Origin: Flavonifractor sp. An82
GTDB lineage: Bacteria; Bacillota; Clostridia; Oscillospirales; Oscillospiraceae
Direction: 5' to 3'
DNA length: 64,000 nt
Assembly: GCF_002159265.1 (NCBI RefSeq)
Contig: NZ_NFHG01000001.1
Coordinates: 434,001-498,000, forward strand
The notes beneath the pieces were generated by a model, which saw nothing but the letters and a program-made list of their open reading frames with translations, made no database searches and was not told where the DNA came from. Both the position numbers and the translations under genes were made by a program. Positions 49,104-57,668 of the stretch are shown here, piece after piece; the stretch's first letter is position 1; each line of letters begins with the position of its first letter.

Positions 49104-49736
49104 GTGCGCAGGACCATTGTAGCGGCCTGGAACGTGCCGGCGGACGGCATTGCTCCGGCCCTGGTCATTTTGTCGGTCTGCTTGGGAGCCGGGGGCCTGA
49201 CGGGCTGCCTGCTGGCCGCCAGGGTGGGCGGCGCAGGCGAGACCAGCCTCCACGCCTATCTGGAGGCATTTCTGGCGGCTGCCCAGGGGGGCGCCGTGGA
49301 TATTCCCGCCCTTTGGGGCCAGGTGTGGGACACCCTGCGCTGGCCGCTGGCGGCGCTGCTGCTGGGCTTTACCGCCCTGGGTGTGCTGGGGCTGCCGGTG
49401 CTCTTTGCCGTGCGGGGCTTTTTGCTGGCCTTCTCCATTGCCTCCTTTGTGCGGGCCTTCGGCGGGACGGGCTGGCTGCTGGCCTGTCTGGTGTTCGGCA
49501 TCGGCGGGGCCCTGTCCCTGCCTGTGCTCTTTGTGCTGGGGGTGCAGAGCTTTCTGTCCGCCCGGGCCCTGGCAGCCCGGGTCAGGGGCGACGGCAAGGG
49601 CCGGGTGCTCTGGGGCCGGGACTGTCTCATCCGCTGCGCCATGTGCGGCGGAGTTTTGTGTGTGTGTATTTTGCTGGAACGGACCGCGGTGCCCGCCCTC
49701 CTCTCAGGAGCGGCAGGGGTGCTTTTGAACCGATAG
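49104..49736 (+). CDS. spoIIM: SpoIIM-like membrane protein
   Basis: A 210-residue membrane protein with five or so hydrophobic segments and the pattern of SpoIIM, which with SpoIID and SpoIIP drives engulfment of the forespore. Sequence conservation in this family is low; the call rests on size, topology (LGFTALGVLGLPVLFAVRGF in the centre) and the neighbouring xerC/D gene, a common clostridial order. I start at GTG 49104, behind GGAGGTGAAGG; a GTG ten codons upstream is the alternative. Confidence 0.75.
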   Translation: MRRTIVAAWNVPADGIAPALVILSVCLGAGGLTGCLLAARVGGAGETSLHAYLEAFLAAAQGGAVDIPALWGQVWDTLRWPLAALLLGFTALGVLGLPVLFAVRGFLLAFSIASFVRAFGGTGWLLACLVFGIGGALSLPVLFVLGVQSFLSARALAARVRGDGKGRVLWGRDCLIRCAMCGGVLCVCILLERTAVPALLSGAAGVLLNR

Positions 49737-49761
49737 AGAGATGCGGGAAGGTGTTGGACGG

Positions 49762-50640
49762 ATGGAATATCTGAACGGCTACGAACGGTATCTGACAGAA
49801 GAAAAAAAGGCGTCGCCCAACACGCTGAGTTCCTATCTGCGTGACGTACGCCAGTATCTGGGCTGGCTGGGGGAGGAGGGACTCTCTCCCATCCAGGCCT
49901 CCCATGCCGATGTGGAGGCCTACTCCCGGGGCATGACGGCCCACGGCAAGTCGGCGGCCACGGTGACCCGGAGCCAGGCCTCCCTGAAATCCTTTTACTC
50001 CTGGCTGATGGAGATCGGGCAGGTCAGCGAGAATCCTGCCCGGGGGCTGACCCAGACCAAGGTGGAGCGCAAGCTGCCCCACATTCTCTCCTCCCGGGAG
50101 GTGGAGCTCTTTCTGGAGCAGCCCGACCCCACCGACGCCAAGGGCTGCCGGGACAAGGCCATGCTGGAGCTGCTCTACGCCACAGGCATCCGGGTATCCG
50201 AGCTTATCGGGCTCAATCTGGACAATCTGAACCTGTCCGCCGGCTTTGTGCGGTGCGCCAGCCGGGGGAAGGAGCGCATCATCCCCCTGTACCAGACGGC
50301 CATCCGGGCGTTGCAGCACTATGTGGACCGGGTACGGCCCCGGATGGTGGAGCACCCCGACGAGAAGGCCCTCTTCGTCAACATGAGCGGGGAGCGGATG
50401 AGCCGCCAGGGGTTCTGGAAGATCATCAAGCATTATCAGGAGAAGGCGGGCATCCAGAAGGACATCACCCCCCATACCCTCCGCCACTCCTTTGCCGCCC
50501 ACCTGCTGGAAAACGGCGCGGACCTCCACTCCATCCAGGAGATGCTGGGTCACGCCGACATTTCCTCCACCCAGATCTACACCCAGCTGGTGAGCCAGAA
50601 GCTGAAGGACGTGTACAACAAGGCCCATCCCAGAGCATGA
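49762..50640 (+). CDS. xerD: XerC/XerD-type tyrosine recombinase
   Basis: A 292-residue site-specific recombinase for chromosome dimer resolution at dif. The N-terminal SAM-like domain (residues 1-85) is followed by the catalytic domain with all active residues in order: Arg in TGIRVSEL, Lys in ASRGKERIIPL, HTLRHSFAAHL, GHADISSTQIYTQ with the nucleophilic Tyr. No mobile-element genes flank it. XerC versus XerD cannot be decided by eye; xerD is chosen from the spoIIM neighbourhood. Confidence 0.9.
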   Translation: MEYLNGYERYLTEEKKASPNTLSSYLRDVRQYLGWLGEEGLSPIQASHADVEAYSRGMTAHGKSAATVTRSQASLKSFYSWLMEIGQVSENPARGLTQTKVERKLPHILSSREVELFLEQPDPTDAKGCRDKAMLELLYATGIRVSELIGLNLDNLNLSAGFVRCASRGKERIIPLYQTAIRALQHYVDRVRPRMVEHPDEKALFVNMSGERMSRQGFWKIIKHYQEKAGIQKDITPHTLRHSFAAHLLENGADLHSIQEMLGHADISSTQIYTQLVSQKLKDVYNKAHPRA

Positions 50641-50642
50641 AT

Positions 50643-50673
50643 CACACCGGCCGCGGAAACCGCGGCCGGTGTT
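50643..50673 (+). terminator. Hairpin terminator, first copy
   Basis: CACCGGCCGCGG and its complement around AAA, directly after the xerD stop. The same 31 bases recur at 50875-50905, beyond the structured repeat. Confidence 0.8.
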
Positions 50674-50686
50674 CGTTTGCCCCCAA

Positions 50687-50873
50687 AGCCTCGCAGAGTT
50701 CGCGCCCGCAGGTGCGAAGAAAGTCCAAATCTGTTTTCAGCCGCGACATGTGCGTGGCTGAAAACACTTCTCAGACCGCAAGTGTGGAATTTGCACGCTT
50801 GCAGCGGGCAAATTATGCGCGCGGCGGGCTGCGTCTTTCTCGAAAAAGCGGCTGCGCCGCTTTTTCGACAGCC
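50687..50873. repeat. Structured intergenic repeat, copy 2 (inverted)
   Basis: About 185 bases related, in inverse orientation, to 23365-23549. The shared parts include GCCTCGCAGAGTT, the TTTTCAGCC...GGCTGAAAA hairpin around CGCGACATGTGCGTG, CACTTCTCAG and an outer hairpin CGAAAAAGCGG with its complement. It is placed exactly between two copies of a terminator hairpin. Confidence 0.8.
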
Positions 50874-50874
50874 T

Positions 50875-50905
50875 CACACCGGCCGCGGAAACCGCGGCCG
50901 GTGTT
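50875..50905 (+). terminator. Hairpin terminator, second copy
   Basis: This is an exact 31-base duplicate of 50643-50673, followed by TTTGCGTTGG instead of TTCGTTTGCC. It precedes the coaX promoter. Confidence 0.78.
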
Positions 50906-50915
50906 TGCGTTGGCC

Positions 50916-50944
50916 TTGACGGTGGTGGGCAAAACTGCTACAAT
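50916..50944 (+). promoter_or_regulatory. Predicted sigma-A promoter of coaX
   Basis: TTGACG and TACAAT are 17 bases apart, 40 bases before coaX. Confidence 0.78.
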
Positions 50945-50984
50945 ATTTTGGATTTGAAGACCACAAACGAAGGGAGCGCTCGGC

Positions 50985-51773
50985 ATGATCCTGGCGGTAG
51001 ACGTGGGCAACTCCACCACCACGGTGGGCCTGTTTGACGAAACGGGGAAGCTGACCTTCCGGGCCACCCTGGAGACCTCCCGGAGCAAGACCCGGGACCA
51101 GTGCGCCATCGATCTGCTGGGGGTGTTCGGCCTGTACGGCGCGGACATCCGGGCGGTGGACGGGTCCATCCTGTCCAGCGTGGTGCCCCCCCTCACCGCC
51201 ATCTTTACCGACGCCATCACCCGGCTCACCGGCAAGACCCCCATGGTGGTGGGCCCCGGCATCAAGACCGGGCTCAACATCAAGGCGGAGATCCACAACC
51301 AGCTGGGCAGCGACATCGTGGCCTCGGCGGTGGCGGCCATAGCCGCCTATCCCAGCCCCATCGTCATGGTGGATCTGGGCACCGCCACCTCGGCCTCCCT
51401 GATTTCGGGCAGCGTGTATGAGGGCTGCGTCATCATGCCGGGACTCACCCTGGCCCTGGAGGCCATGTGGTCCCGGGCGGACGCCCTGCCGCCCATCTCC
51501 CTGGAGTCCACCGCCCCGGTGGAGCTGCTGGGCCGCACCACCGAGGAGGCCATGCGCTCCGGCGCCCTGTACGGCCACGCCGCCATGCTGGACGGGGTCA
51601 TCGACCGGCTGGAGGAGGCGGCAGGCAGCCCGGTCACCGTGGTGGCCACCGGCGGCAGCGCCCCCCGCATCCTGCGCTACTGCAAACGCACCGCCCACTA
51701 TGACGCCGACCTGGTCATGCGGGGTCTCTATCTGCTCTATCAGAAGAACACCCGCAAGAGCCGGCGCCCTTGA
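50985..51773 (+). CDS. coaX: Type III pantothenate kinase
   Basis: CoaX phosphorylates pantothenate, the first step to coenzyme A. The 262-residue ASKHA-fold enzyme has the phosphate loop VDVGNSTTTVGLFD at the N terminus, VGPGIKTGLNIK near residue 86, VDLGTATSASLIS near residue 125 and the PGL block before LALEAMWSRADALP. AAGGGAGCG precedes the ATG. The ECF transporter gene that follows may supply its substrate. Confidence 0.95.
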   Translation: MILAVDVGNSTTTVGLFDETGKLTFRATLETSRSKTRDQCAIDLLGVFGLYGADIRAVDGSILSSVVPPLTAIFTDAITRLTGKTPMVVGPGIKTGLNIKAEIHNQLGSDIVASAVAAIAAYPSPIVMVDLGTATSASLISGSVYEGCVIMPGLTLALEAMWSRADALPPISLESTAPVELLGRTTEEAMRSGALYGHAAMLDGVIDRLEEAAGSPVTVVATGGSAPRILRYCKRTAHYDADLVMRGLYLLYQKNTRKSRRP

Positions 51774-52011
51774 CTATGTACTCAACGGCAGATTGCCGTG
51801 GGTAAATAAGGGAAGCTCTGATTCAATCGACGAGAGCTGACGCCGAGGAATTTTGACACAGGCGAAAGTTTGGCAAACGGAGGAATACTGGATGTATTTC
51901 CCGTTTGGCAAACTGCACGAATGGGGCAAAAGGCCCGGCGCTCAGCCGCAGGAGATTGATTCGGAGATTCCCAATTATGCGCTGCATCCTTTTGAAAAGG
52001 AGCGGCAGCAG
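51774..52011 (+). other. Leader region of the ECF S-component gene, possible structured RNA
   Basis: No clear gene is seen. The stretch contains CGGCAGATTGCCG, two near-complementary arms AGTTTGGCAAACGG (51864) and CCGTTTGGCAAACT (51899), a GGGC/GCCC stem and CCTTTTGAAAAGG just before the AGGAGG of the next gene. A short frame from ATG 51892 has a ribosome site but runs into the next gene in another phase. I match it to no known riboswitch. Confidence 0.5.
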
Positions 52012-52024
52012 GAGGTAACTGAGA

Positions 52025-52609
52025 ATGAGAGCACAAGAAAAAACCAGACGCCTGACCGGACTGGCCCTGTTGACGGCCATCATCATCGTCCTGCAGGTAG
52101 TCGCCAGCTTCGTCAAGTTCGGACCCTTCTCCATCACCCTGGCCCTGGCCCCCATCATCATCGGCGCGGCCCTGTACGGCGCCAGCGCCGGAGCCTGGCT
52201 GGGCGGCGTGTTCGGCGTGGTGGTCTTTATCGCCTGTGTGGCGGGCTGGGACGTGGGCGGCAACATCCTGTTCACCGCCAACCCCTTCCTCACCGCCGTG
52301 CTGTGCGTGGTCAAGGGCGCCCTGGCCGGTCTGGTGGCCGGCGTGGCCTACCGGGCCATCGACCTGCGCAGCCCCATGGCCGCCTCCATCACCGCCGGTA
52401 TCCTGTGCCCGGTGGTCAACACCGGCATCTTCTGCATCGGCCTGACCCTGTTCTTCCACGACACTCTGGTGGCCTGGGCCGGCGGCACCGATCTGGTGTA
52501 CTACATCATCTTCGGCCTCACCGGCGTCAATTTCCTGCTGGAGCTGGCCATCAACCTGGTGCTCAGCACCGTCATCGTCCGGGTAGTGGGGGCCAGAAAG
52601 TACGCCTGA
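52025..52609 (+). CDS. ECF transporter S component (perhaps pantothenate-specific)
   Basis: A 194-residue protein with six hydrophobic segments and the S-component pattern: an Ala-rich helix 1 (GLALLTAIIIVLQVV), FGPFSITLALAPIIIGAALYG and a Gly-rich loop GASAGAWLGGVFG. S components bind one vitamin and share a common energising module, which is not in this window. Adjacency to coaX makes pantothenate the first guess. AGGAGG stands eight bases before the ATG. Confidence 0.85.
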   Translation: MRAQEKTRRLTGLALLTAIIIVLQVVASFVKFGPFSITLALAPIIIGAALYGASAGAWLGGVFGVVVFIACVAGWDVGGNILFTANPFLTAVLCVVKGALAGLVAGVAYRAIDLRSPMAASITAGILCPVVNTGIFCIGLTLFFHDTLVAWAGGTDLVYYIIFGLTGVNFLLELAINLVLSTVIVRVVGARKYA

Positions 52610-52633
52610 AGCCCCATGACCGTCTGAAAAAGA

Positions 52634-52663
52634 GCCGCCGCACAGCCGTGCGGCGGCCTTTTT
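52634..52663 (+). terminator. Intrinsic terminator after the ECF gene
   Basis: GCCGCCGCAC, a four-base loop and its complement followed by TTTTT. Confidence 0.88.
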
Positions 52664-52716
52664 GCATCTTCTTTGACCTTCTCATTCAAAAAACGGGAAA
52701 AATCTCAAATAAGGAC

Positions 52717-52745
52717 TTGCAATTTTGCAAGTCGGCGCATATAAT
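52717..52745 (+). promoter_or_regulatory. Predicted sigma-A promoter of the aminotransferase gene
   Basis: TTGCAA and TATAAT are 17 bases apart. The dyad TTGCAATTTTGCAA overlaps the -35 box and could be an operator. Confidence 0.8.
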
Positions 52746-52780
52746 ATGTCAAGAAATTGTGTGACAAGGGAGAGATTCCA

Positions 52781-53971
<1,191 letters not shown>

Positions 53972-53988
53972 TCCCTGTACAGACATAA

Positions 53989-54020
53989 GGACCCCCCGGC
54001 AGCGCCGGAGGGTCCTCTTT
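53989..54020. terminator. Terminator between convergent aminotransferase and lipoprotein genes
   Basis: GGACCC(C)CCGGC and GCCGGAGGGTCC pair around AGC, followed by TCTTTTT on the plus strand. Confidence 0.82.
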
Positions 54021-54686
54021 TTATGCGGAAAACTGGGCCACCCGCTCCTGAACGGTGGTGGTGTGCTCCACCGTGAAGGTGAGGCCGTCCGCCCCCAGGG
54101 CGGCGGTGCCCTCCTCACTGTAGGTGTCCTCCGGGGACACCCCGGGCGGGTAGCCGGCGGCCTGGAGCAGATCCAGGCAGGGGGCCATCACCTTTTGGTA
54201 GCCCAGGCCGCCCTCCCGGTCGGGGAAGAGAAAGACCGCCCCGTCGGCCACGTCCGCCGTGTGGAACTCATGCACGGCGTCCTTAGTGAGGAAATAGCCG
54301 TCGGAGCCGCTGTCGCCGGTGAGAAGCAGTGCCAGGGCCCCGTCAGCAGTGACAAAGACCTCATTGCGGAAGTTGCCCCCGCACAGATAGAGGGGCTCGG
54401 CAAACTCCAGCCGCTGTGAGCCGTAGGTGATGGAGGTGCAGTACACCTCCCCGGGGGTTTCCTTCTGGGTCTGGAGGGCAAAGACGCCCCCACGGCAGAT
54501 AATGGAAGCTGTGGTCCCGTCAGCCATCATGTGGGGCTCGATGGAGGTAACCGTGTTGGGCTGGGTGACGGCAGTCGTTTCCGCGGGGGTGCTGTCCGGC
54601 AGTGGGGACCGGCTCTGACACCCGGCCAGAAGCAGGGTGAAAGCCAACAGACAGGCGCCTGCCCGCCGCGCATGGGGTGTGACCAT
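54021..54686 (-). CDS. Predicted lipoprotein of unknown function
   Basis: A 221-residue secreted protein. The signal peptide ends in the lipobox LLLAGC (Cys near residue 23), followed by a Ser/Thr/Pro-rich linker and a beta-rich domain (about residues 50-221). I know no homologue. AAAGGAG precedes ATG 54686. The open frame continues far upstream, but only as a shadow of the MATE gene. It lies 62 bases after that gene on the same strand and may be co-transcribed. Confidence 0.78.
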   Translation of the reverse strand: MVTPHARRAGACLLAFTLLLAGCQSRSPLPDSTPAETTAVTQPNTVTSIEPHMMADGTTASIICRGGVFALQTQKETPGEVYCTSITYGSQRLEFAEPLYLCGGNFRNEVFVTADGALALLLTGDSGSDGYFLTKDAVHEFHTADVADGAVFLFPDREGGLGYQKVMAPCLDLLQAAGYPPGVSPEDTYSEEGTAALGADGLTFTVEHTTTVQERVAQFSA

Positions 54687-54748
54687 AGGGATGCTCCTTT
54701 CACTTGGATGTTCATCCCCAGTATACCCGGCCTGTCCGCTCCCTTCCA

Positions 54749-56065
54749 CTATGATTTCGTTAAGGTTTTGGCCCGGCCCATCAGCACCAGGGCGGCGCAG
54801 AAGGTGACTGCCTCGGTGATGGGCATGGCCAGCCACAAAGCCCCGCTGCCCAGGAGAGTGGGCAGGACCAGGATGAGTCCGCCGCTGAGGGCCAGACCCC
54901 GCAGCACCGACAGGAACAGGGCGCTGCCCGGCCGGAGCACCGACTGAAAATAGTAGGTGAAGAACACGTTGCAGGGCAGCAGCAGGAAGGACAGGCCGTA
55001 GGTGCGCAGAATGGCGGGTGCGATGGCCAGCACACCGGCTTCCGGCTTCATGAAGATGGACACAAAGCCGTTGGGGAAGGCCAGCACCGCCGCCGTCCAC
55101 ACCAGACCGAAGACCGCCGCCGCACACAGGGCGTATTTCAGCACCTGAGCCATCCGGTCCCGGCGGCCCGCCCCGAAATTGAAGGACAGGATGGGCTGGG
55201 CGGCCTGGCCCACGCTGTAGCCGCAGCACTGGACAAAGGTAGAGATGTTGACGATGACGCCGTATACTGCCAGGGCGTCGGTGCCCAGCCAGGCCATGAT
55301 CTGCCGGTTGAACAGGATGGTGAGCACCCCCATGGCCACGTCGATGAGGAAGGCGGAGAAGCCCGCTGTCCACACCCGGCCCAGCAGCCTGGGCAGGCCC
55401 ACGGGCAGAGCCAGGGCCAGGGTGCAGTTTTTACGGAAGAAGTGGCTCAACGCCACCGCCAGGGTGATGACCGCCCCGACGGCGGTGGCCAGACCGGCAC
55501 CCCGGATGCCCATGTCCAGGCCGAAGACAAAGAACACGTCGCCGAAGATGTTGAAGATGCCGCCGGACAGCACCGCTGCCGTGGCCAGCCCCGGCGCGCC
55601 GTCGCTGCGCAGGAAGGCGGAGAGCATCTGGGACAGCAAAAAGGCAGGCACCACATACTGGATGGGCCCCAGATAGGCCTGAGCCATGGGGAGCAGGTCC
55701 CCCTCCGCCCCGAAGAAGGTGAGCAGGGGCTCGTCCCAGAACACCACGGCGGCCCAGCACACCGCCGCCCAGAACATGGCCCCCAGCAGGGCAGTGGTGA
55801 AGTAGCGGTTCTCCTCCCCGGAGCCCCGGCCCTTGGCCAGGCCGTACCACACCGAGCCGCCGATGCCGTTGAGCAGGCCAAGGCTGTAGATCACGTTCCA
55901 TACCGGGGCCACCACCGCCAGAGCGGCGGTGCCCTCCGGGCCGTGGTACTGGCCTACCACCGCCATGTCCACCACGCTGTAGATGGAGCTGATAAAGGTA
56001 CTGCCGAAGGCGGCGGCCAGATAGCGGAAGTAGAGGGGACGCACCCTGTCCCGCAGTAAGTCCAT
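54749..56065 (-). CDS. MATE family efflux transporter
   Basis: A 438-residue membrane protein with about 12 hydrophobic segments. The N-terminal half shows YSVVDMAVVGQYHGPEGTAALAV, and the second half the internal repeat VYGVIVNISTFVQCCGYSVGQAAQPILSFNFGAG, both MATE hallmarks. MATE pumps expel cationic drugs or other small molecules in exchange for Na+ or H+. GGAGGG precedes ATG 56065. An attenuator-like hairpin stands directly upstream. Confidence 0.92.
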   Translation of the reverse strand: MDLLRDRVRPLYFRYLAAAFGSTFISSIYSVVDMAVVGQYHGPEGTAALAVVAPVWNVIYSLGLLNGIGGSVWYGLAKGRGSGEENRYFTTALLGAMFWAAVCWAAVVFWDEPLLTFFGAEGDLLPMAQAYLGPIQYVVPAFLLSQMLSAFLRSDGAPGLATAAVLSGGIFNIFGDVFFVFGLDMGIRGAGLATAVGAVITLAVALSHFFRKNCTLALALPVGLPRLLGRVWTAGFSAFLIDVAMGVLTILFNRQIMAWLGTDALAVYGVIVNISTFVQCCGYSVGQAAQPILSFNFGAGRRDRMAQVLKYALCAAAVFGLVWTAAVLAFPNGFVSIFMKPEAGVLAIAPAILRTYGLSFLLLPCNVFFTYYFQSVLRPGSALFLSVLRGLALSGGLILVLPTLLGSGALWLAMPITEAVTFCAALVLMGRAKTLTKS

Positions 56066-56081
56066 ATAGATCCCTCCAAAC

Positions 56082-56132
56082 AAAAAAGCCGGACAAGGAA
56101 CAGGCGTCTCAGCCTGCCACCTTATCCGGCTT
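56082..56132 (-). terminator. Attenuator-like terminator upstream of the MATE gene
   Basis: On the minus strand AAGCCGGATAAGG pairs with CCTTGTCCGGCTT, with an inner CAGGC/GCCTG stem, followed by TTTTTT. It lies 16 bases before the MATE start, so it must control that gene. The RNA upstream is only about 60-100 bases long, enough for a small leader. Confidence 0.8.
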
Positions 56133-56270
56133 ACCGTTTCTTCTGAACAGCTTGCCCTCCGAGTGAGCAGAGCTATCCTACCACACAAGCCCCGGCTTGT
56201 CAACTTGTCACCGGGAAAAGATGGTGCTATAATTGAACGCACGTTCCAATACAGGAGAGGAGGCATGGGA

Positions 56271-56678
56271 ATGATCCTGGTGATCTGCGTGGACGACAAA
56301 GGGGGCATGGCCTTCAACGGCCGGCGGCAGAGCATGGACAGGCTGCTGCGCTCCGACCTGCTGCAAACCGTGGGGGAGCGCCCCCTGTGGGTAAGCCCCT
56401 ATACCGCCAAGCAGTTTGACCCCGCTCCCGCCAGCCTGCGGGTGTCGGGGGACTTTCTGGACCGGGCGGGGGCGGGGGAGTACTGCTTTGCTGAGTTCCC
56501 GCCCCTGGCTCAGGTGCTGGACCGGGCGGAGGGGCTGATCCTGTACCGCTGGAATCGGACCTATCCCGCCGACCGGCATCTGGACTTTGACCCGGCAAAC
56601 CGGTTTACCCTGTCTTCCGTCATGGAGTTTCCCGGCTCCTCCCACAAAACCCTGACCAAGGAGGTCTATACCAAATGA
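56271..56678 (+). CDS. Small protein of unknown function
   Basis: A 135-residue soluble protein beginning MILVICVDDKGGMAFNGRRQS, with WVSPYTAKQF in the first half and ILYRWNRTYPADRHLDFD in the second. I have seen similar proteins in Oscillospiraceae under misleading names but know of no proven function. The start at 56271 has GGAGG with a 7-base spacer. It overlaps the nuclease gene by 4 bases (ATGA), so the two are likely coupled. Confidence 0.75.
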   Translation: MILVICVDDKGGMAFNGRRQSMDRLLRSDLLQTVGERPLWVSPYTAKQFDPAPASLRVSGDFLDRAGAGEYCFAEFPPLAQVLDRAEGLILYRWNRTYPADRHLDFDPANRFTLSSVMEFPGSSHKTLTKEVYTK

Positions 56679-57574
56679 AACGCCTTTCTTCCGCCCTGCT
56701 GGCCCTGGTCATGCTGTGCGCCCTGCTGACGGGCTGCGGCCAGACCGGCGGCACAGGCTCCAGCGCCGCCCCAGCCGGGTCCTACGACCTGACCAGCCTG
56801 CCCGCCTACGACGGCAGCCCCTATGTGCCAGTCAACGACAACGTGCCCTACTTTACCGAAGAGGACTACACCACCACTTCCTTTGAGTCCTACAGCGACC
56901 TGGACGCACTGGGCCGCTGCGGGGTGACCTACGCCTGCGTGGGCACCGATCTCATGCCCACCGAGGACCGGGAGAGCATCAGCTCGGTGAAGCCCACCGG
57001 CTGGATCAACGTGGAGTACGACGGCCAGTACCTCTATAACCGCTGCCACCTCATCGGCTTCCAGCTCACCGGGGAGAACGCCAACGAGAAGAACCTCATC
57101 ACCGGCACCCGGTACATGAACGTGGAGGGCATGCTGCCCTTTGAGAACATGGTGGCCGACTACGTCAAGGAGACCGACAACCACGTGCTCTACCGGGTGA
57201 CCCCTATCTTTGAGGGGGACAACCTGGTGGCCTCCGGCGTGCTGATGGAGGGCTACAGCGTGGAGGACAGCGGGGAAGGGGTCACCTTCTGCGTGTACGC
57301 CTACAACGTGCAGCCCGGCGTCACCATCGACTACGCCACCGGGGCCAGCGCCGCCAGCGGGGAGGAGGTCCCCCAGGTCTCCGCCCCCGCCCAGACCACC
57401 GGCGGCTCGGAGGAGGACGGGCAGTACGTCCTCAACACCAGCTCCAAGAAGTTTCACCTGCCCGACTGCTCCGGCGTGGAGAGCATGAGCCAGGCCAACC
57501 GGCAGGACTACACCGGCACCCGGCAGGAACTCATTGATCAGGGGTATGACCCCTGCGGAATCTGTAAACCCTAA
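56675..57574 (+). CDS. DNA/RNA non-specific endonuclease, lipoprotein
   Basis: A 299-residue secreted nuclease. The signal peptide ends in a lipobox-like LLTGC (Cys near residue 21). The nuclease core has YLYNRCHLIGFQLTGENANEKNLITGTRYMN (about residues 117-147, quoted here in parts: the His in CHLIGF and the Asn in NEKNL are the expected catalytic pair). A C-terminal extension (residues 245-299) has FHLPDCSGV and a final DPCGICKP, a small Cys/His unit common in such nucleases. It probably degrades extracellular DNA or serves in competence. Confidence 0.87.
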   Translation: MKRLSSALLALVMLCALLTGCGQTGGTGSSAAPAGSYDLTSLPAYDGSPYVPVNDNVPYFTEEDYTTTSFESYSDLDALGRCGVTYACVGTDLMPTEDRESISSVKPTGWINVEYDGQYLYNRCHLIGFQLTGENANEKNLITGTRYMNVEGMLPFENMVADYVKETDNHVLYRVTPIFEGDNLVASGVLMEGYSVEDSGEGVTFCVYAYNVQPGVTIDYATGASAASGEEVPQVSAPAQTTGGSEEDGQYVLNTSSKKFHLPDCSGVESMSQANRQDYTGTRQELIDQGYDPCGICKP

Positions 57575-57668
57575 GGGGAAGCGGGCGGGGGTAAACCCCG
57601 CCCCTGCCTCTTTGTAGGGGCGTCCTTTCCGGTCGCCCGTATCCATTTCATCCCAAGCGAGGTATCCC

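Noticed and set aside
49762..50640. Tyrosine recombinase as part of an integrative element
   Set aside because: No element genes or attachment repeats flank it, and the spoIIM-type neighbourhood and length fit XerC/XerD.
51853..52020. Small protein gene from ATG 51892 before the ECF gene
   Set aside because: It has a ribosome site, but the frame runs on through the ECF gene as low-complexity Arg/His sequence; more likely a structured leader.
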